Origin: Halothermothrix orenii H 168 | Lineage (GTDB): Bacteria > Bacillota > Halanaerobiia > Halanaerobiales > Halothermotrichaceae | Reading direction: 5' to 3' | Assembly: GCF_000020485.1 (NCBI RefSeq) | Contig: NC_011899.1 | Location: forward strand, 345,501 to 409,500 | DNA length: 64,000 nucleotides | In this document: positions 50,713 through 59,777 of the stretch, in pieces | How the letters are laid out: each line of letters begins with the position of its first letter | Numbering within the stretch: the stretch's first letter is position 1 | Position numbers and translations under genes: made by a program | Notes under the pieces: model-generated | What the model was told of the DNA's origin: nothing | The model's database searches: none | The model's input: the letters and a program-made list of their open reading frames with translations, nothing else

Positions 50713-51732
50713 ATGAGGTGTATTATTGTGAAGAAAAAAGACTATGTTAATCTCTGTCGTTCTTTAAAGACTGAGGGGAGTCATCAATTATCAAGAGAAA
50801 TTTTAAGAGTGGTCAGGGACTTTCGGAGTAACAATGGCAAAAAATTACCTGTTATCTGGATTGAAACCAACGATAGTGGTGATAATAATATTTCTTTTAT
50901 GAACACAACCTATCCCTATCTTGATCAGGTTTTTGAAGATATTATAGATCTTTATTATAGTAATACCTTTATGGCAGCCCAGGGAGAGGATGCCTATCAA
51001 ATATTAAAAAAAGTGGCTTTACGCGAAAAAAGAGAGTTTACCCTTGTTGTTGAGGGGGCTATTCCTCTGAAAGCAAACGGTCGGTATAATATTACCTTTA
51101 TTACTGATGAAGGTCCGGTAACAGCAGTTGAGTTAGTAAGATGGCTTGGAGAGCTGGCAAAATATGCAGTGGCGGTAGGAACCTGTGCCAGTTTTGGTGG
51201 AGCATCAGCAGCCTCTCCAAATATTACCGGTAGTGTAGCTCTTGGAGATGTATTAGACCGGCAAATAATAAATGTAAGTGGTTGCCCCATAAACCCTGAT
51301 TGGTTTGTTGGTACACTGGCTCATCTACAGATGTACGGTCTACCGGATCTGGATAGACTGGGGAGGCCTGAACTTTTTTATCAGTTTACTGTTCACCGTC
51401 ATTGCCAACGGCGTTCCTATTTTGATGATGGAAATTTCGCTGAAGAGCTGGGAGACATTGAATGTATGTTCAGTCAGGGTTGTGTGGGCCCCAGAACAGG
51501 TGCTGACTGTCCTTACCGTTTATGGGATAATCATGTTAGTTATCCTATCAAAGTTAATACACCCTGTATAGGTTGTACTAATGAAGATTTCCCCGATGGG
51601 TCTTCACCGTTTTTTGTCCCCTTACCCTTGAAAAGGCAAGAAGATGAAGAAGTAACCCCTGGAAGGGATGGGGATAAGATAAATGGGTTTAAAGATAGTA
51701 AAGATACCTGTGGGGATGATACTGATGGTTAA
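50713..51732 (+). CDS. [NiFe] hydrogenase small subunit, proximal-cluster variant
   Basis: Iron-sulfur subunit of about 339 residues resembling group 1 small subunits: LVVEGAIPLKANG, VAVGTCASFGGASAASPN, SGCPINPDWFVGTLAHL; distal-cluster HRHCQRR, CMFSQGC; medial-cluster DCPYRLW and TPCIGCT. Odd points: the first proximal motif, normally DCTGC, reads NDSGDN (Ser55 and Asn58 where Cys is expected), and the N-terminus has no twin-arginine signal or TM helix. The C-terminal 30 residues are charged and low-complexity. Start could also be GTG at 50728 after GAGGTG. The stop overlaps the large-subunit start by eight bases. Confidence 0.88.
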   Translation: MRCIIVKKKDYVNLCRSLKTEGSHQLSREILRVVRDFRSNNGKKLPVIWIETNDSGDNNISFMNTTYPYLDQVFEDIIDLYYSNTFMAAQGEDAYQILKKVALREKREFTLVVEGAIPLKANGRYNITFITDEGPVTAVELVRWLGELAKYAVAVGTCASFGGASAASPNITGSVALGDVLDRQIINVSGCPINPDWFVGTLAHLQMYGLPDLDRLGRPELFYQFTVHRHCQRRSYFDDGNFAEELGDIECMFSQGCVGPRTGADCPYRLWDNHVSYPIKVNTPCIGCTNEDFPDGSSPFFVPLPLKRQEDEEVTPGRDGDKINGFKDSKDTCGDDTDG

Positions 51733-53137
51733 AAAAATTACATTTAGTCCGGTAACAAGGTTAAGTGGACTTTTGTCAGTTGAAATTGTTGTTGATAGAG
51801 GGAAAATAGTGAATGCCCGTACAAGAGGAACCATGTTCAGAGGTTATGAGTGGATTATGCGAGGAAGAAAGGTAACAGATGCTGTTTATATGACCCAGAG
51901 GATCTGTGGTATTTGTTCCCTGGCCCATGGGGCTGTTGGAAGTTATTTGCTTGATGAACTTTATGGGAATATCATATCTGAAAATGCTCAGTATCTAAGA
52001 AATATTATGTTTGCGGCAGATTTTTTACAAAACCATATCAGGCATTTTTATTTTTTTGGCCTTCCCGATTTTGTTAAAATGCCTGAAAAACCACCTTTTC
52101 TGGGGCAGGACCTTAATGACCTTCGTTTAAATAGGGAAGACAATCGACGACTGGTTGATAATTATTACAAGGCTGTTAAAGCAGCTCAGGAAAGTCATCA
52201 GTTACTGGCCCTGTTTGGTGGCAAGATACCGAACCAGCATAGTTTTGTCCACGGAGGGGTAACGGTAGCCCCGACCGCTGACAAGATTAACCAGGCAAAA
52301 GCTCTAATTGAAAGTATTCAACAATTTGTTCAGGGGTGTATGATACCGGATACTGAATTAATTTCCCGGGCTTACAGGGATTATTTTCAGATCGGTGTTA
52401 CCCCTCTTCGACTAATATCTTTTGGTCTTTTTCCTTTTGGTCCACAAAATGACGATTATTTATGGCCCCCCGGTGTCATTATCAATAATGAATTTGAGCT
52501 ACCTCAGGTAGAATTTATTGAAGAACAGGTACCTTACTCCTATTATGAGGCGAATGATGAAGGCGAAAATGTATTCAATCAATACCCGGAACCTGCTCCC
52601 TTTAAACCAGAAGCCTATAGTTATATAAAAACTGTTCTGTATAAAGGCCAACACTTTGAAACAGGGCCATATGCCAGGGGAGTTATCCGTGGAGATTATA
52701 GGGGAAGGGCTTCGACCATGGATAGAATTGTGGCCCGTTCCCTGGAGGCATTGAAGCTGGCTGGTTTTATCAGGGAATGGTTGACCAGACTGGAACCTGG
52801 ACCTCCACCTTTAAATCAAAATGAAGAACCGGTTAAAGATAGGGCTGTGGCTACTACTGGAGCTATGCGGGGAGCCCTTCTACACAGTGCTATAATCGAA
52901 GGTGAAGAAGTAAAAAGTTATAATGTCATCACCCCAACCACCTGGAATTTCTCACCGAGGGATAAAAATGGGAATCCTGGTCCGGTAGAAAGGGCCTTAA
53001 TTGGTACTGAAATTCCCGGGGGAGCAATGTTGGAGACCATTGTTGGCAGGATAATTCGGTCCTTTGATCCCTGTATATCCTGTGGTACCCATGTCTATAG
53101 TATTGACGGTAAATTGCAGAAGAAAATAGAATTTTGA
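51725..53137 (+). CDS. [NiFe] hydrogenase large subunit
   Basis: Catalytic subunit of 470 residues. The nickel ligands are in L1 RICGICSLAHG (near residue 60) and L2 DPCISCGTH; 14 residues remain after that His (VYSIDGKLQKKIEF) and would be cut by the M52 protease encoded at 50191. FSPVTRLSGLLSVEI and THSFVHGG-like NQHSFVHGGVTVAPT fit group 1 enzymes. It oxidises or makes H2 with the small subunit. ATG at 51725 is eight bases after GGGGATG; longer reading starts inside the small-subunit gene. No membrane cytochrome b gene follows. Confidence 0.95.
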   Translation: MVKKITFSPVTRLSGLLSVEIVVDRGKIVNARTRGTMFRGYEWIMRGRKVTDAVYMTQRICGICSLAHGAVGSYLLDELYGNIISENAQYLRNIMFAADFLQNHIRHFYFFGLPDFVKMPEKPPFLGQDLNDLRLNREDNRRLVDNYYKAVKAAQESHQLLALFGGKIPNQHSFVHGGVTVAPTADKINQAKALIESIQQFVQGCMIPDTELISRAYRDYFQIGVTPLRLISFGLFPFGPQNDDYLWPPGVIINNEFELPQVEFIEEQVPYSYYEANDEGENVFNQYPEPAPFKPEAYSYIKTVLYKGQHFETGPYARGVIRGDYRGRASTMDRIVARSLEALKLAGFIREWLTRLEPGPPPLNQNEEPVKDRAVATTGAMRGALLHSAIIEGEEVKSYNVITPTTWNFSPRDKNGNPGPVERALIGTEIPGGAMLETIVGRIIRSFDPCISCGTHVYSIDGKLQKKIEF

Positions 53138-53151
53138 AAGTAGTGGTTAAA

Positions 53152-53508
53152 TTGCATGAAATGTCTGTCATGGGGGAGATTTTTTCAATAATAAACAGTA
53201 ATGTAGCTAAATACAGACTTAAAAGAGTAACAAAAGTAGTGGTCAGAGTTGGGGAAATGACCTGCCTTAATGATGAAGCACTGGATTTTGCTTTTCAGGT
53301 ATTTGCTGAGGATACCGTAGCTGAAGGAGCCGAACTTATTATTAATAAAGAAAAAGCCAGGGCAAGATGCCATCACTGTGGTCATATTTTTGAAATAACC
53401 TATACTGATAAGTTATGCCCCCATTGTCAAAGTTACAGTGATAATATTGTAAATGGGTATGAATTATATCTTGATAAAGTGGAGGGGGAGATAGATGAAA
53501 ACGATTAA
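53152..53508 (+). CDS. hypA: Hydrogenase nickel chaperone HypA
   Basis: Protein of 118 residues. It begins with (M)HEMSVM when read from TTG at 53152, which places the essential nickel-binding His at position 2; a longer start at 53134 would bury it. The zinc site CHHCGHIFE..CPHC is in the C-terminal half. HypA passes nickel to the large subunit together with HypB. No clear ribosome site precedes this start; coupling to the large-subunit stop 15 bases upstream is likely. Overlaps hypB by 14 bases. Confidence 0.9.
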   Translation: MHEMSVMGEIFSIINSNVAKYRLKRVTKVVVRVGEMTCLNDEALDFAFQVFAEDTVAEGAELIINKEKARARCHHCGHIFEITYTDKLCPHCQSYSDNIVNGYELYLDKVEGEIDEND

Positions 53509-54142
53509 AATAAATAAAAAAATCCTGAGCAAAAATGAAGAAAAGGCTACAGAAATCAGGGCATATCTTAATGAGAAAAAGGTCAGGATGTTAAATCTGG
53601 TGGGGTCACCGGGGGCCGGAAAAACAACTATTTTAGAAAAAATAATTGAAAAGTTTGATAACACAAGGAAGATTGTTGTTATTGAAGGAGATTTATATAC
53701 TACCAGAGATGCTGAAAGATTAAAAAAATATGAAATACAGGTTGTTCAAATTAATACAATGGGTGCCTGTCACCTGGAAGCTGGTATGGTCTGGCAGGCC
53801 TTAAAAGAAGTAAATCTGGAAGAAATTGATTTTCTAATTATAGAAAATGTCGGTAATCTAGTTTGTACCGCTTCCTATGATCTAGGAGAGAATATCAGAG
53901 CTACTGTGCTTAGTGTACCGGAGGGGAATGATAAACTTCTTAAATATCCTGTTATCTTTCAAAGAGCAGATTTAATAATAATAAATAAAATAGATTTATT
54001 ACCCTATACTGATTTTTCCTTAGAAGAAATTGAAAAAGACTTAAAGCAAATTAACAAAAATGCCCCGGTTTTTAAATTGTCAGGGAAGACAGGAGCAGGT
54101 CTGGATAAGCTATGTTTTTTTCTGGAGGAAAATCTTACATGA
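53495..54142 (+). CDS. hypB: Hydrogenase nickel-incorporation GTPase HypB
   Basis: GTPase of 215 residues: P-loop GSPGAGKTT at about 40-48, VVIEGDLYTTRDAERL as switch, metal-binding MGACHLEAGMV, IIENVGNLVCTASYDLGE, and NKIDLLPY for guanine recognition. No His-rich nickel-storage stretch and no N-terminal CxxC(GC) site, so it is a minimal HypB. It delivers nickel with HypA. ATG after GGAGGGGGAGATAG. Confidence 0.94.
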   Translation: MKTIKINKKILSKNEEKATEIRAYLNEKKVRMLNLVGSPGAGKTTILEKIIEKFDNTRKIVVIEGDLYTTRDAERLKKYEIQVVQINTMGACHLEAGMVWQALKEVNLEEIDFLIIENVGNLVCTASYDLGENIRATVLSVPEGNDKLLKYPVIFQRADLIIINKIDLLPYTDFSLEEIEKDLKQINKNAPVFKLSGKTGAGLDKLCFFLEENLT

Positions 54143-56394
54143 AAAAGAGGCGGTTACAATTAGAAATAGAAGGTATTGTTCAGGGGGTGGGTTTCAGGCC
54201 TTTTATCTATCGTCTTGCCAGGGAAAATAATCTTAATGGGTGGGTTCTGAACACCAGTGGGGGTGTTTTAGTTGAAGTTGAAGGTAATCAAAAGACCCTT
54301 GAGATGTTTATCAGACAAATTGATGAGGAGTCACCCCCACTGGCCCAGATTACTACTATCAAATCTAGAGAAGTCTCTGTTAGAGAAGACAGTAGTTTTG
54401 TCATTAAGGATAGCAGGAAAACATATTATACGCAAGTACAGCTTCCTCCTGATATTGCCATTTGTAATGATTGTCTCCATGATATAATGGACCCTACCAA
54501 CAGGCGCTATCGTTATCCCTTTACAAGTTGTGTTAACTGTGGTCCCCGTTTTAAGATTATCAAATCCCTCCCCTATGACCGCCCCCGGACTACAATGAAG
54601 AAATTTAAAATGTGTCCTGAATGTAATACTGAATACAATAATCCTCTGGATAGAAGGTTTCATGCCCAACCCAACGCTTGCCCACTATGTGGGCCCCAGC
54701 TCTGGCTAAAAAAAATGAGTGGGGAAAAGTGCCTTACCCGGGACCCCATAGGTCTTACCATTGACCTGCTTAAAAAGGGAAACATAATAGCCATTAAGGG
54801 CATTGGTGGATTTCACCTTATGTGTGATGCTACCGAAAGTGATGTGATAGCAAATCTCAGGACGAGGAAGAGGAGACCAGATAAACCCCTGGCGTTGATG
54901 ATGAATAAACTGACTACTGTTAGAAAATATTGCAATGTTGGTAGTATGGAAGAGGAAATATTAACAGGGATAAGGCGTCCCATTGTCTTACTTGATAAAA
55001 AAGGGGAGAAGTTACCCCGTAATATTGCTCCTGGAATTAGATACTATGGTGTTATGTTGCCATATACCCCCCTGCATTATTTGTTGTTCGATAAAGGTAT
55101 AGAGGTTTTAATTGCTACCAGTGGAAACGTCAGTGGTAACCCCCTGGAATACCAAAATGGAGGTGTTTTTGAAAACTTAAAAGGTATTGCTGATTATGTT
55201 CTTGGGCATAACAGGGAGATATATGTTCCTGTAGATGATTCAGTCGTAAGGGTTGTTGGTGGTAAAAAGAGAGTGATAAGACGGGCCAGGGGTTACGTTC
55301 CCCAACCTCTCATGGTCGGGGGCCTTGACAATGGTCTGGCGTTGGGGGGTGACCAGAAAAATACCTTCTGTTTTGCCAGAAATAAGTATGCCTTTATAAG
55401 CCAGTATCTAGGGGATTTAGGGAATATCGATAACTATAATAATTTTAAATTAATGATAGATCATTTTAAGGAGTTATATAAAATAAAACCAGATTTTGTT
55501 GTCCATGACCTCCATCCGGATTATCAAACGACCTATTATGCTAGTTTTTACGGGGATAAGATAGGTGTCCAGCACCATCATGCCCATATAGCCAGTTGTA
55601 TGGCTGAAAATAACATAGACGAAAAAGTAATTGGTCTTGCTTTTGATGGAACAGGTCTGGGAAATGATGGTAATATATGGGGTGGTGAATTCTTAATTTG
55701 TGATTTTAAAGATTTTAAAAGGGGTGGCCATTTAAATTATATGAAAATGCCCGGGGGTGATATGGCAATAAAGGAACCCTGGCGTCTGGCGGTTAGCTAT
55801 CTTAATCGCTTAAGGTATGATAAAGCTGATATTATAAACCTGTTGAGGATAGATGAAGTGGAGGCAGACATAATTCTGAAAATGCTCAATAAGGGTTTCA
55901 ATTGTCCGGAAACATCAAGTATGGGTCGACTCTTTGATACTGTTGCCGCTTTAATAGGCTTGCGAAAAAGGATAACCTATCAGGCTCAGGCAGCCCTTGA
56001 ACTGGAATCAATTGCAGATAATAATACAGAAGAGATATATCATGTTAGTATCGAGGAAAAGGGTCAAAAATATGTTGTTAATACCGACCCGATGATGGGG
56101 GGTATTATCAGTGACCATAAAAAGGGTGTTAAAAGATCGATTATTTCATCTAAATTTCATAATACAGTTATTGCATTTACCCTGGAAATGTGCAGGCTAA
56201 TCAGGCATAAATACGGTATTAACAGTGTTGCTTTGAGTGGTGGAGTCTTTCAAAATAAATTATTATTAGAGATGTTATGTGCTGGATTGAAGGAACAAAA
56301 TTTTAAAGTATATTCACAGGCAAAAATACCCTGCAATGATAGCGGGTTATCCCTGGGACAATTGGCTATAGCCAGTAACCGGAGAAAGGATTAG
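54139..56394 (+). CDS. hypF: Carbamoyltransferase HypF
   Basis: Protein of 751 residues that makes the CN ligands of the active-site iron from carbamoyl phosphate. Domains in order: acylphosphatase (QGVGFRPFIYRLA, about 12-85), two zinc fingers (CNDCLHD..CVNCGPR and CPECNTEYN..CPLCGP), a YrdC-like domain (IAIKGIGGFHLMCDATE), and a Kae1-like carbamoyltransferase domain (VVHDLHPDYQTTYYA, HHHAHIASCMAEN). ATG at 54139 is nine bases after GGAGG and overlaps the hypB stop. Confidence 0.95.
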   Translation: MKKRRLQLEIEGIVQGVGFRPFIYRLARENNLNGWVLNTSGGVLVEVEGNQKTLEMFIRQIDEESPPLAQITTIKSREVSVREDSSFVIKDSRKTYYTQVQLPPDIAICNDCLHDIMDPTNRRYRYPFTSCVNCGPRFKIIKSLPYDRPRTTMKKFKMCPECNTEYNNPLDRRFHAQPNACPLCGPQLWLKKMSGEKCLTRDPIGLTIDLLKKGNIIAIKGIGGFHLMCDATESDVIANLRTRKRRPDKPLALMMNKLTTVRKYCNVGSMEEEILTGIRRPIVLLDKKGEKLPRNIAPGIRYYGVMLPYTPLHYLLFDKGIEVLIATSGNVSGNPLEYQNGGVFENLKGIADYVLGHNREIYVPVDDSVVRVVGGKKRVIRRARGYVPQPLMVGGLDNGLALGGDQKNTFCFARNKYAFISQYLGDLGNIDNYNNFKLMIDHFKELYKIKPDFVVHDLHPDYQTTYYASFYGDKIGVQHHHAHIASCMAENNIDEKVIGLAFDGTGLGNDGNIWGGEFLICDFKDFKRGGHLNYMKMPGGDMAIKEPWRLAVSYLNRLRYDKADIINLLRIDEVEADIILKMLNKGFNCPETSSMGRLFDTVAALIGLRKRITYQAQAALELESIADNNTEEIYHVSIEEKGQKYVVNTDPMMGGIISDHKKGVKRSIISSKFHNTVIAFTLEMCRLIRHKYGINSVALSGGVFQNKLLLEMLCAGLKEQNFKVYSQAKIPCNDSGLSLGQLAIASNRRKD

Positions 56395-56400
56395 TGACCA

Positions 56401-56616
56401 ATGTGTATTGGTGTACCTGTAAAGATTATCAAAAAAAGAGAGTCACTGGCCCTGGCTGAACTGAATGGTGTAAAGAAAGAGATAAATATTGACCTTGTGC
56501 CTGAAGTTAAACCAGGTGATTATGTTTTATTACATGCCGGGTGTGCTATTCAGGTAGTGAATAAAAAAGAGGCAATAAGAACTTTAAAATTATTGAAAGA
56601 ACTAAGCCAGGGGTAA
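56401..56616 (+). CDS. hypC: Hydrogenase assembly chaperone HypC
   Basis: 71 residues beginning MCIGVPVKI, with the essential Cys2, and PGDYVLLHAGCAIQVV later, as in HypC/HybG. It holds the Fe(CN)2CO unit with HypD. Six bases after the hypF stop. Confidence 0.94.
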   Translation: MCIGVPVKIIKKRESLALAELNGVKKEINIDLVPEVKPGDYVLLHAGCAIQVVNKKEAIRTLKLLKELSQG

Positions 56617-56638
56617 TTACAGGGGAAGGTTGATTTCA

Positions 56639-57736
56639 ATGAAATGTGTTGATGAGTTGTCAGATAGGAAAATAATCAGCGGAATAGTCAGTAAAATTAA
56701 GGCAATTAAACTATCGGGAAAAGTAAAAATTATGGAAGTATGTGGGACTCATACTATGTCAATTTTTAAAAACGGGATTAAAAGTTTATTACCAGACAGT
56801 ATTGAATTAATATCAGGTCCTGGTTGCCCTGTATGTGTAACCCCTGATATATATATTGACAAGGCCCTGGCCCTGGCAAAAAAAGAGAATGTAATTATTA
56901 CTACTTTTGCTGATCTTTTAAGGGTTCCAGGGTCTTCTGGAACACTGCAGGAAATGAGAGTTAACAGAAAAAATATAACTACAGTTTATTCTCCCCTTGA
57001 AGCTGTAAAGATTGCATATAATAACCCCGGGCAGGAGGTTATTTTTCTGGCTATTGGTTTTGAAACTACCATACCTGCTATTGCACTAAGTATTATAAAA
57101 GCCAACCAACTGGGACTCAATAATTTTTCTATCTTACAATCACTTAAAATAATGCCTCCAGTATTACAGGAACTGGTTTTAGATAAAGATTTAGATGTAG
57201 ATGGTTTTATTTTACCTGGGCATGTAAGTACAATTTCTGGTTTGCAGCCCTTTGAGTTTTTAGCCAGGGATTACCATGTTCCCGGGGTAGTGGCAGGTTT
57301 TGAGCCAGGTGATATTATTTTGTCAATATATACTCTGTGTAAAATGTTAAAAGATAATGATATCAGGGTAAAAAATCTGTATCCCAGGCTGGTAAGGCTT
57401 GAGGGAAACAAAAAAGCACAGGAGCTTATTAAAGAAATTTTTACACCAGTGGATAGTTACTGGCGTGGTCTGGGTACCATTACAGGCTCTGGATTGAAAC
57501 TCAGGAAAGTTTATCATAGATATTCTGCCGAAAAAAAGTTTCAGTTTGGGGATACTCAATATAGGCCTGGAAAAGGGTGTATCTGTGGAGAAATATTAAA
57601 AGGCAAACAGAAACCAACTGACTGCAGATTGTTCGGCATCAAATGTACCCCGATGAAACCAGAAGGGCCGTGTATGGTTTCCCGGGAAGGGACCTGTGCT
57701 GCATATTATCGATATCGGGGGAAGGTGAATTTATAA
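56639..57736 (+). CDS. hypD: Hydrogenase assembly protein HypD
   Basis: Protein of 365 residues. The active-site motifs are all visible: EVCGTHTMSIFK, SGPGCPVCVTP, FLAIGFETTIPA, and the C-terminal [4Fe-4S] cysteines in GCICGEILKG..DCRLFGIKCTP..GPCMVSREGTCAAY. It builds the iron-cyanide-CO unit on HypC. ATG at 56639 is nine bases after GGGGAAGG; an in-frame TTG at 56630 abuts that site. Between hypC and hypE in one operon. Confidence 0.94.
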   Translation: MKCVDELSDRKIISGIVSKIKAIKLSGKVKIMEVCGTHTMSIFKNGIKSLLPDSIELISGPGCPVCVTPDIYIDKALALAKKENVIITTFADLLRVPGSSGTLQEMRVNRKNITTVYSPLEAVKIAYNNPGQEVIFLAIGFETTIPAIALSIIKANQLGLNNFSILQSLKIMPPVLQELVLDKDLDVDGFILPGHVSTISGLQPFEFLARDYHVPGVVAGFEPGDIILSIYTLCKMLKDNDIRVKNLYPRLVRLEGNKKAQELIKEIFTPVDSYWRGLGTITGSGLKLRKVYHRYSAEKKFQFGDTQYRPGKGCICGEILKGKQKPTDCRLFGIKCTPMKPEGPCMVSREGTCAAYYRYRGKVNL

Positions 57737-57740
57737 AAAA

Positions 57741-58745
57741 ATGAATACTATATCCCTGGCCCATGGTAATGGCGGTAAAATGATGGAAGATTTGATAGAT
57801 AATCTTTTTTTGAAATATTTAAATAATGATATTATTAATAAAAAGGATGATGCTTCTCCTGTACCTGAAATCAAAGGAGTACCAGTAATTTCAACAGATA
57901 CCTTTGTAGTTGATCCCATTTTCTTTCCAGGTGGTAATATAGGAAAATTATCTATATGTGGTACAGTAAATGATCTGGCTGTCACGGGTGCTATTCCCCT
58001 TTATTTGACAGTGGGGTTTATCCTGGAAGAGGGACTTCCCATAAAACACCTGGAAAAAATAATAATTTCTATGGCTGAAGTTAGCAGGGAAGCAAATGTT
58101 AAAATTGTGGCTGGCGATACTAAAGTAGTTGAACGGGGAAAAGGTGATAAAATTTTTATTAATACAACCGGAGTCGGAATGATAGGCGATAAACTAAAGC
58201 TTTCTGATGAAAATATTAAATTAGGGGATAAAGTTATCATTAATGGTTCCATAGCTGAACATGGTCTGGCAATTTTAATGGAACGGAACCAGATGGACTT
58301 CAGTACATCTATAAAAAGTGATTGTTGTACTCTGTCAGACCTCATTGTAACATTATTATCTGAAACTAATGGGATTAAATTTATGCGAGATCCTACCCGT
58401 GGAGGGATGGCTACAGTCCTGAATGAAATTGCAACCAGGTATAATGTTGGCATTGAAATTGAGGAAGAAAAAGTTCCGTTGGGGGATGAAATAAAGAGTC
58501 TTTGTAAGATACTGGGTCTGGATCCATTATATCTGGCCAATGAAGGAAAGGTATTAATTATTGCTGACAGAGAAAAAAGTGAAAAGATTGTAGATATAAT
58601 GAGAAGGCACCCTTATGGTCGAAATTCATCTATAATCGGGACTATTGTAGATAATAATGATCAGCAAGTGTACCTCAAAACAAGAATCGGGGGAAAAAGA
58701 ATAATTACAAAATTAATGCATGATATGCTACCTAGAATATGCTAG
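57741..58745 (+). CDS. hypE: Hydrogenase cyanide-forming protein HypE
   Basis: Protein of 334 residues, AIR-synthase-like: SLAHGNGGKMMEDLI, STDTFVVDPIFFPGGNIGKLSICGTVNDLAVTGA (ATP loop), and a flexible end closing in LPRIC, whose Cys is carbamoylated by HypF and dehydrated to thiocyanate. The SelD-like fold is expected; no Sec/Cys loop of SelD is present. Four bases after the hypD stop; last gene of the operon. No terminator is obvious after it. Confidence 0.94.
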   Translation: MNTISLAHGNGGKMMEDLIDNLFLKYLNNDIINKKDDASPVPEIKGVPVISTDTFVVDPIFFPGGNIGKLSICGTVNDLAVTGAIPLYLTVGFILEEGLPIKHLEKIIISMAEVSREANVKIVAGDTKVVERGKGDKIFINTTGVGMIGDKLKLSDENIKLGDKVIINGSIAEHGLAILMERNQMDFSTSIKSDCCTLSDLIVTLLSETNGIKFMRDPTRGGMATVLNEIATRYNVGIEIEEEKVPLGDEIKSLCKILGLDPLYLANEGKVLIIADREKSEKIVDIMRRHPYGRNSSIIGTIVDNNDQQVYLKTRIGGKRIITKLMHDMLPRIC

Positions 58746-58959
58746 CTTATTATAGTTAGTATACCATGATTATAACTGGTTTTTCTGTATTCGAATAGAG
58801 TGCTAACTCCTTTGTCACTGTTCATTATAGTTGTAGAGAAAGGTTGGGCCAGTAATTAGTCAATGTAATTTAATATTTGTGTTTATTTGGATATATATAT
58901 TTATTATAGTATAATGAAAGTAGATAAGAATTAATTTAACAAGATAGGAGTTGAATACT

Positions 58960-59433
58960 ATGTTTACTTCAAGGCTGAAGGGGATAGAGGCACTGGAAAT
59001 GGCCAAAAATATTGAAAAAGATGGATTTGAATTTTATCAGGAACAGGCAGACAGGGTTGATGATGATTTAAAGAAACTGTTTTTAAAATTAGCAAATGAT
59101 GAAAAAGACCATTACAAGAGGTTTGAAGAATTGAAACATGATCATAAGAAAAAGACCGGGGAAGAAGATGACTATGTATACGAACCTGAAGTCAGCGCGT
59201 ACTTAAGGGTGTTAGTCGAATCAACTATCTTTCCTGAAAAAGCAATAAAATCTTTTAATAACCTTGATAGTATTTTAAATTTCGCCATCCAGGCGGAAAA
59301 AGATTCTATTTTATTTTACCAGGAGTTATTAAAGTACAATAAGGGAAGAACGGCGGAAGTTTTAACCCGGTTAATTAAAGAAGAAAAGACCCATCTGTTG
59401 GACCTGACAAAATATAAAGCTGATTTAAAATAA
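58960..59433 (+). CDS. Ferritin-like/rubrerythrin-family protein
   Basis: Protein of 157 residues, two repeats of a four-helix diiron half: [20 protein letters not shown] and [14 protein letters not shown], then [15 protein letters not shown] and [13 protein letters not shown]. The paired ExxH motifs would bind two metals. It lacks the rubredoxin domain of full rubrerythrin. Probable role: peroxide handling or iron storage in an anaerobe. ATG at 58960 lies nine bases after ATAGGAG; a TTG at 58951 is in frame but too close. Confidence 0.82.
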   Translation: MFTSRLKGIEALEMAKNIEKDGFEFYQEQADRVDDDLKKLFLKLANDEKDHYKRFEELKHDHKKKTGEEDDYVYEPEVSAYLRVLVESTIFPEKAIKSFNNLDSILNFAIQAEKDSILFYQELLKYNKGRTAEVLTRLIKEEKTHLLDLTKYKADLK

Positions 59434-59434
59434 A

Positions 59435-59695
59435 ATGCACTATGTGTATATAGTTGAATGTAGTGACGGCAGTTTTTATACAGGGTATACCACTGATGTT
59501 GAAAGGCGGGTTAAGGAGCATAATCGGGGAATAGGGGCTAAATATACCAGGGGTAGAAGGCCGGTTAAATTAAGATACCAGGAGTGTTATTCTACGAAAA
59601 GTGAGGCAATGAGAAGGGAGTATGAGTTAAAACAGCTAACCCGTTTCCGTAAAGAAGAACTAATTAATAAAAAAGTTACAAGAACTGATAAATAA
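59435..59695 (+). CDS. GIY-YIG domain protein (UPF0213/YhbQ family)
   Basis: 86 residues, the whole of a GIY-YIG domain: [29 protein letters not shown] with catalytic Tyr pair and Arg, [13 protein letters not shown], and the conserved Glu in [10 protein letters not shown]. This is the short UPF0213 family, implicated in DNA damage tolerance in E. coli. It starts one base after the ferritin-like stop, so translation is coupled. Confidence 0.9.
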   Translation: MHYVYIVECSDGSFYTGYTTDVERRVKEHNRGIGAKYTRGRRPVKLRYQECYSTKSEAMRREYELKQLTRFRKEELINKKVTRTDK

Positions 59696-59777
59696 AAAGT
59701 TAAAAAATGAACTTAAATATAAATTTAAAAAGCCCGGGCATGATTCAGATAAGGGCTGTTTTAAAAAGGGGGAAGTT

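Noticed and set aside
58001-58540. 179-codon minus-strand open stretch inside hypE
   Set aside because: Shadow of a strongly conserved gene; no ribosome site or recognisable domain.
57741-58745. Selenophosphate synthetase (SelD)
   Set aside because: Same fold, but the PRIC C-terminus and position in the hyp operon identify HypE.
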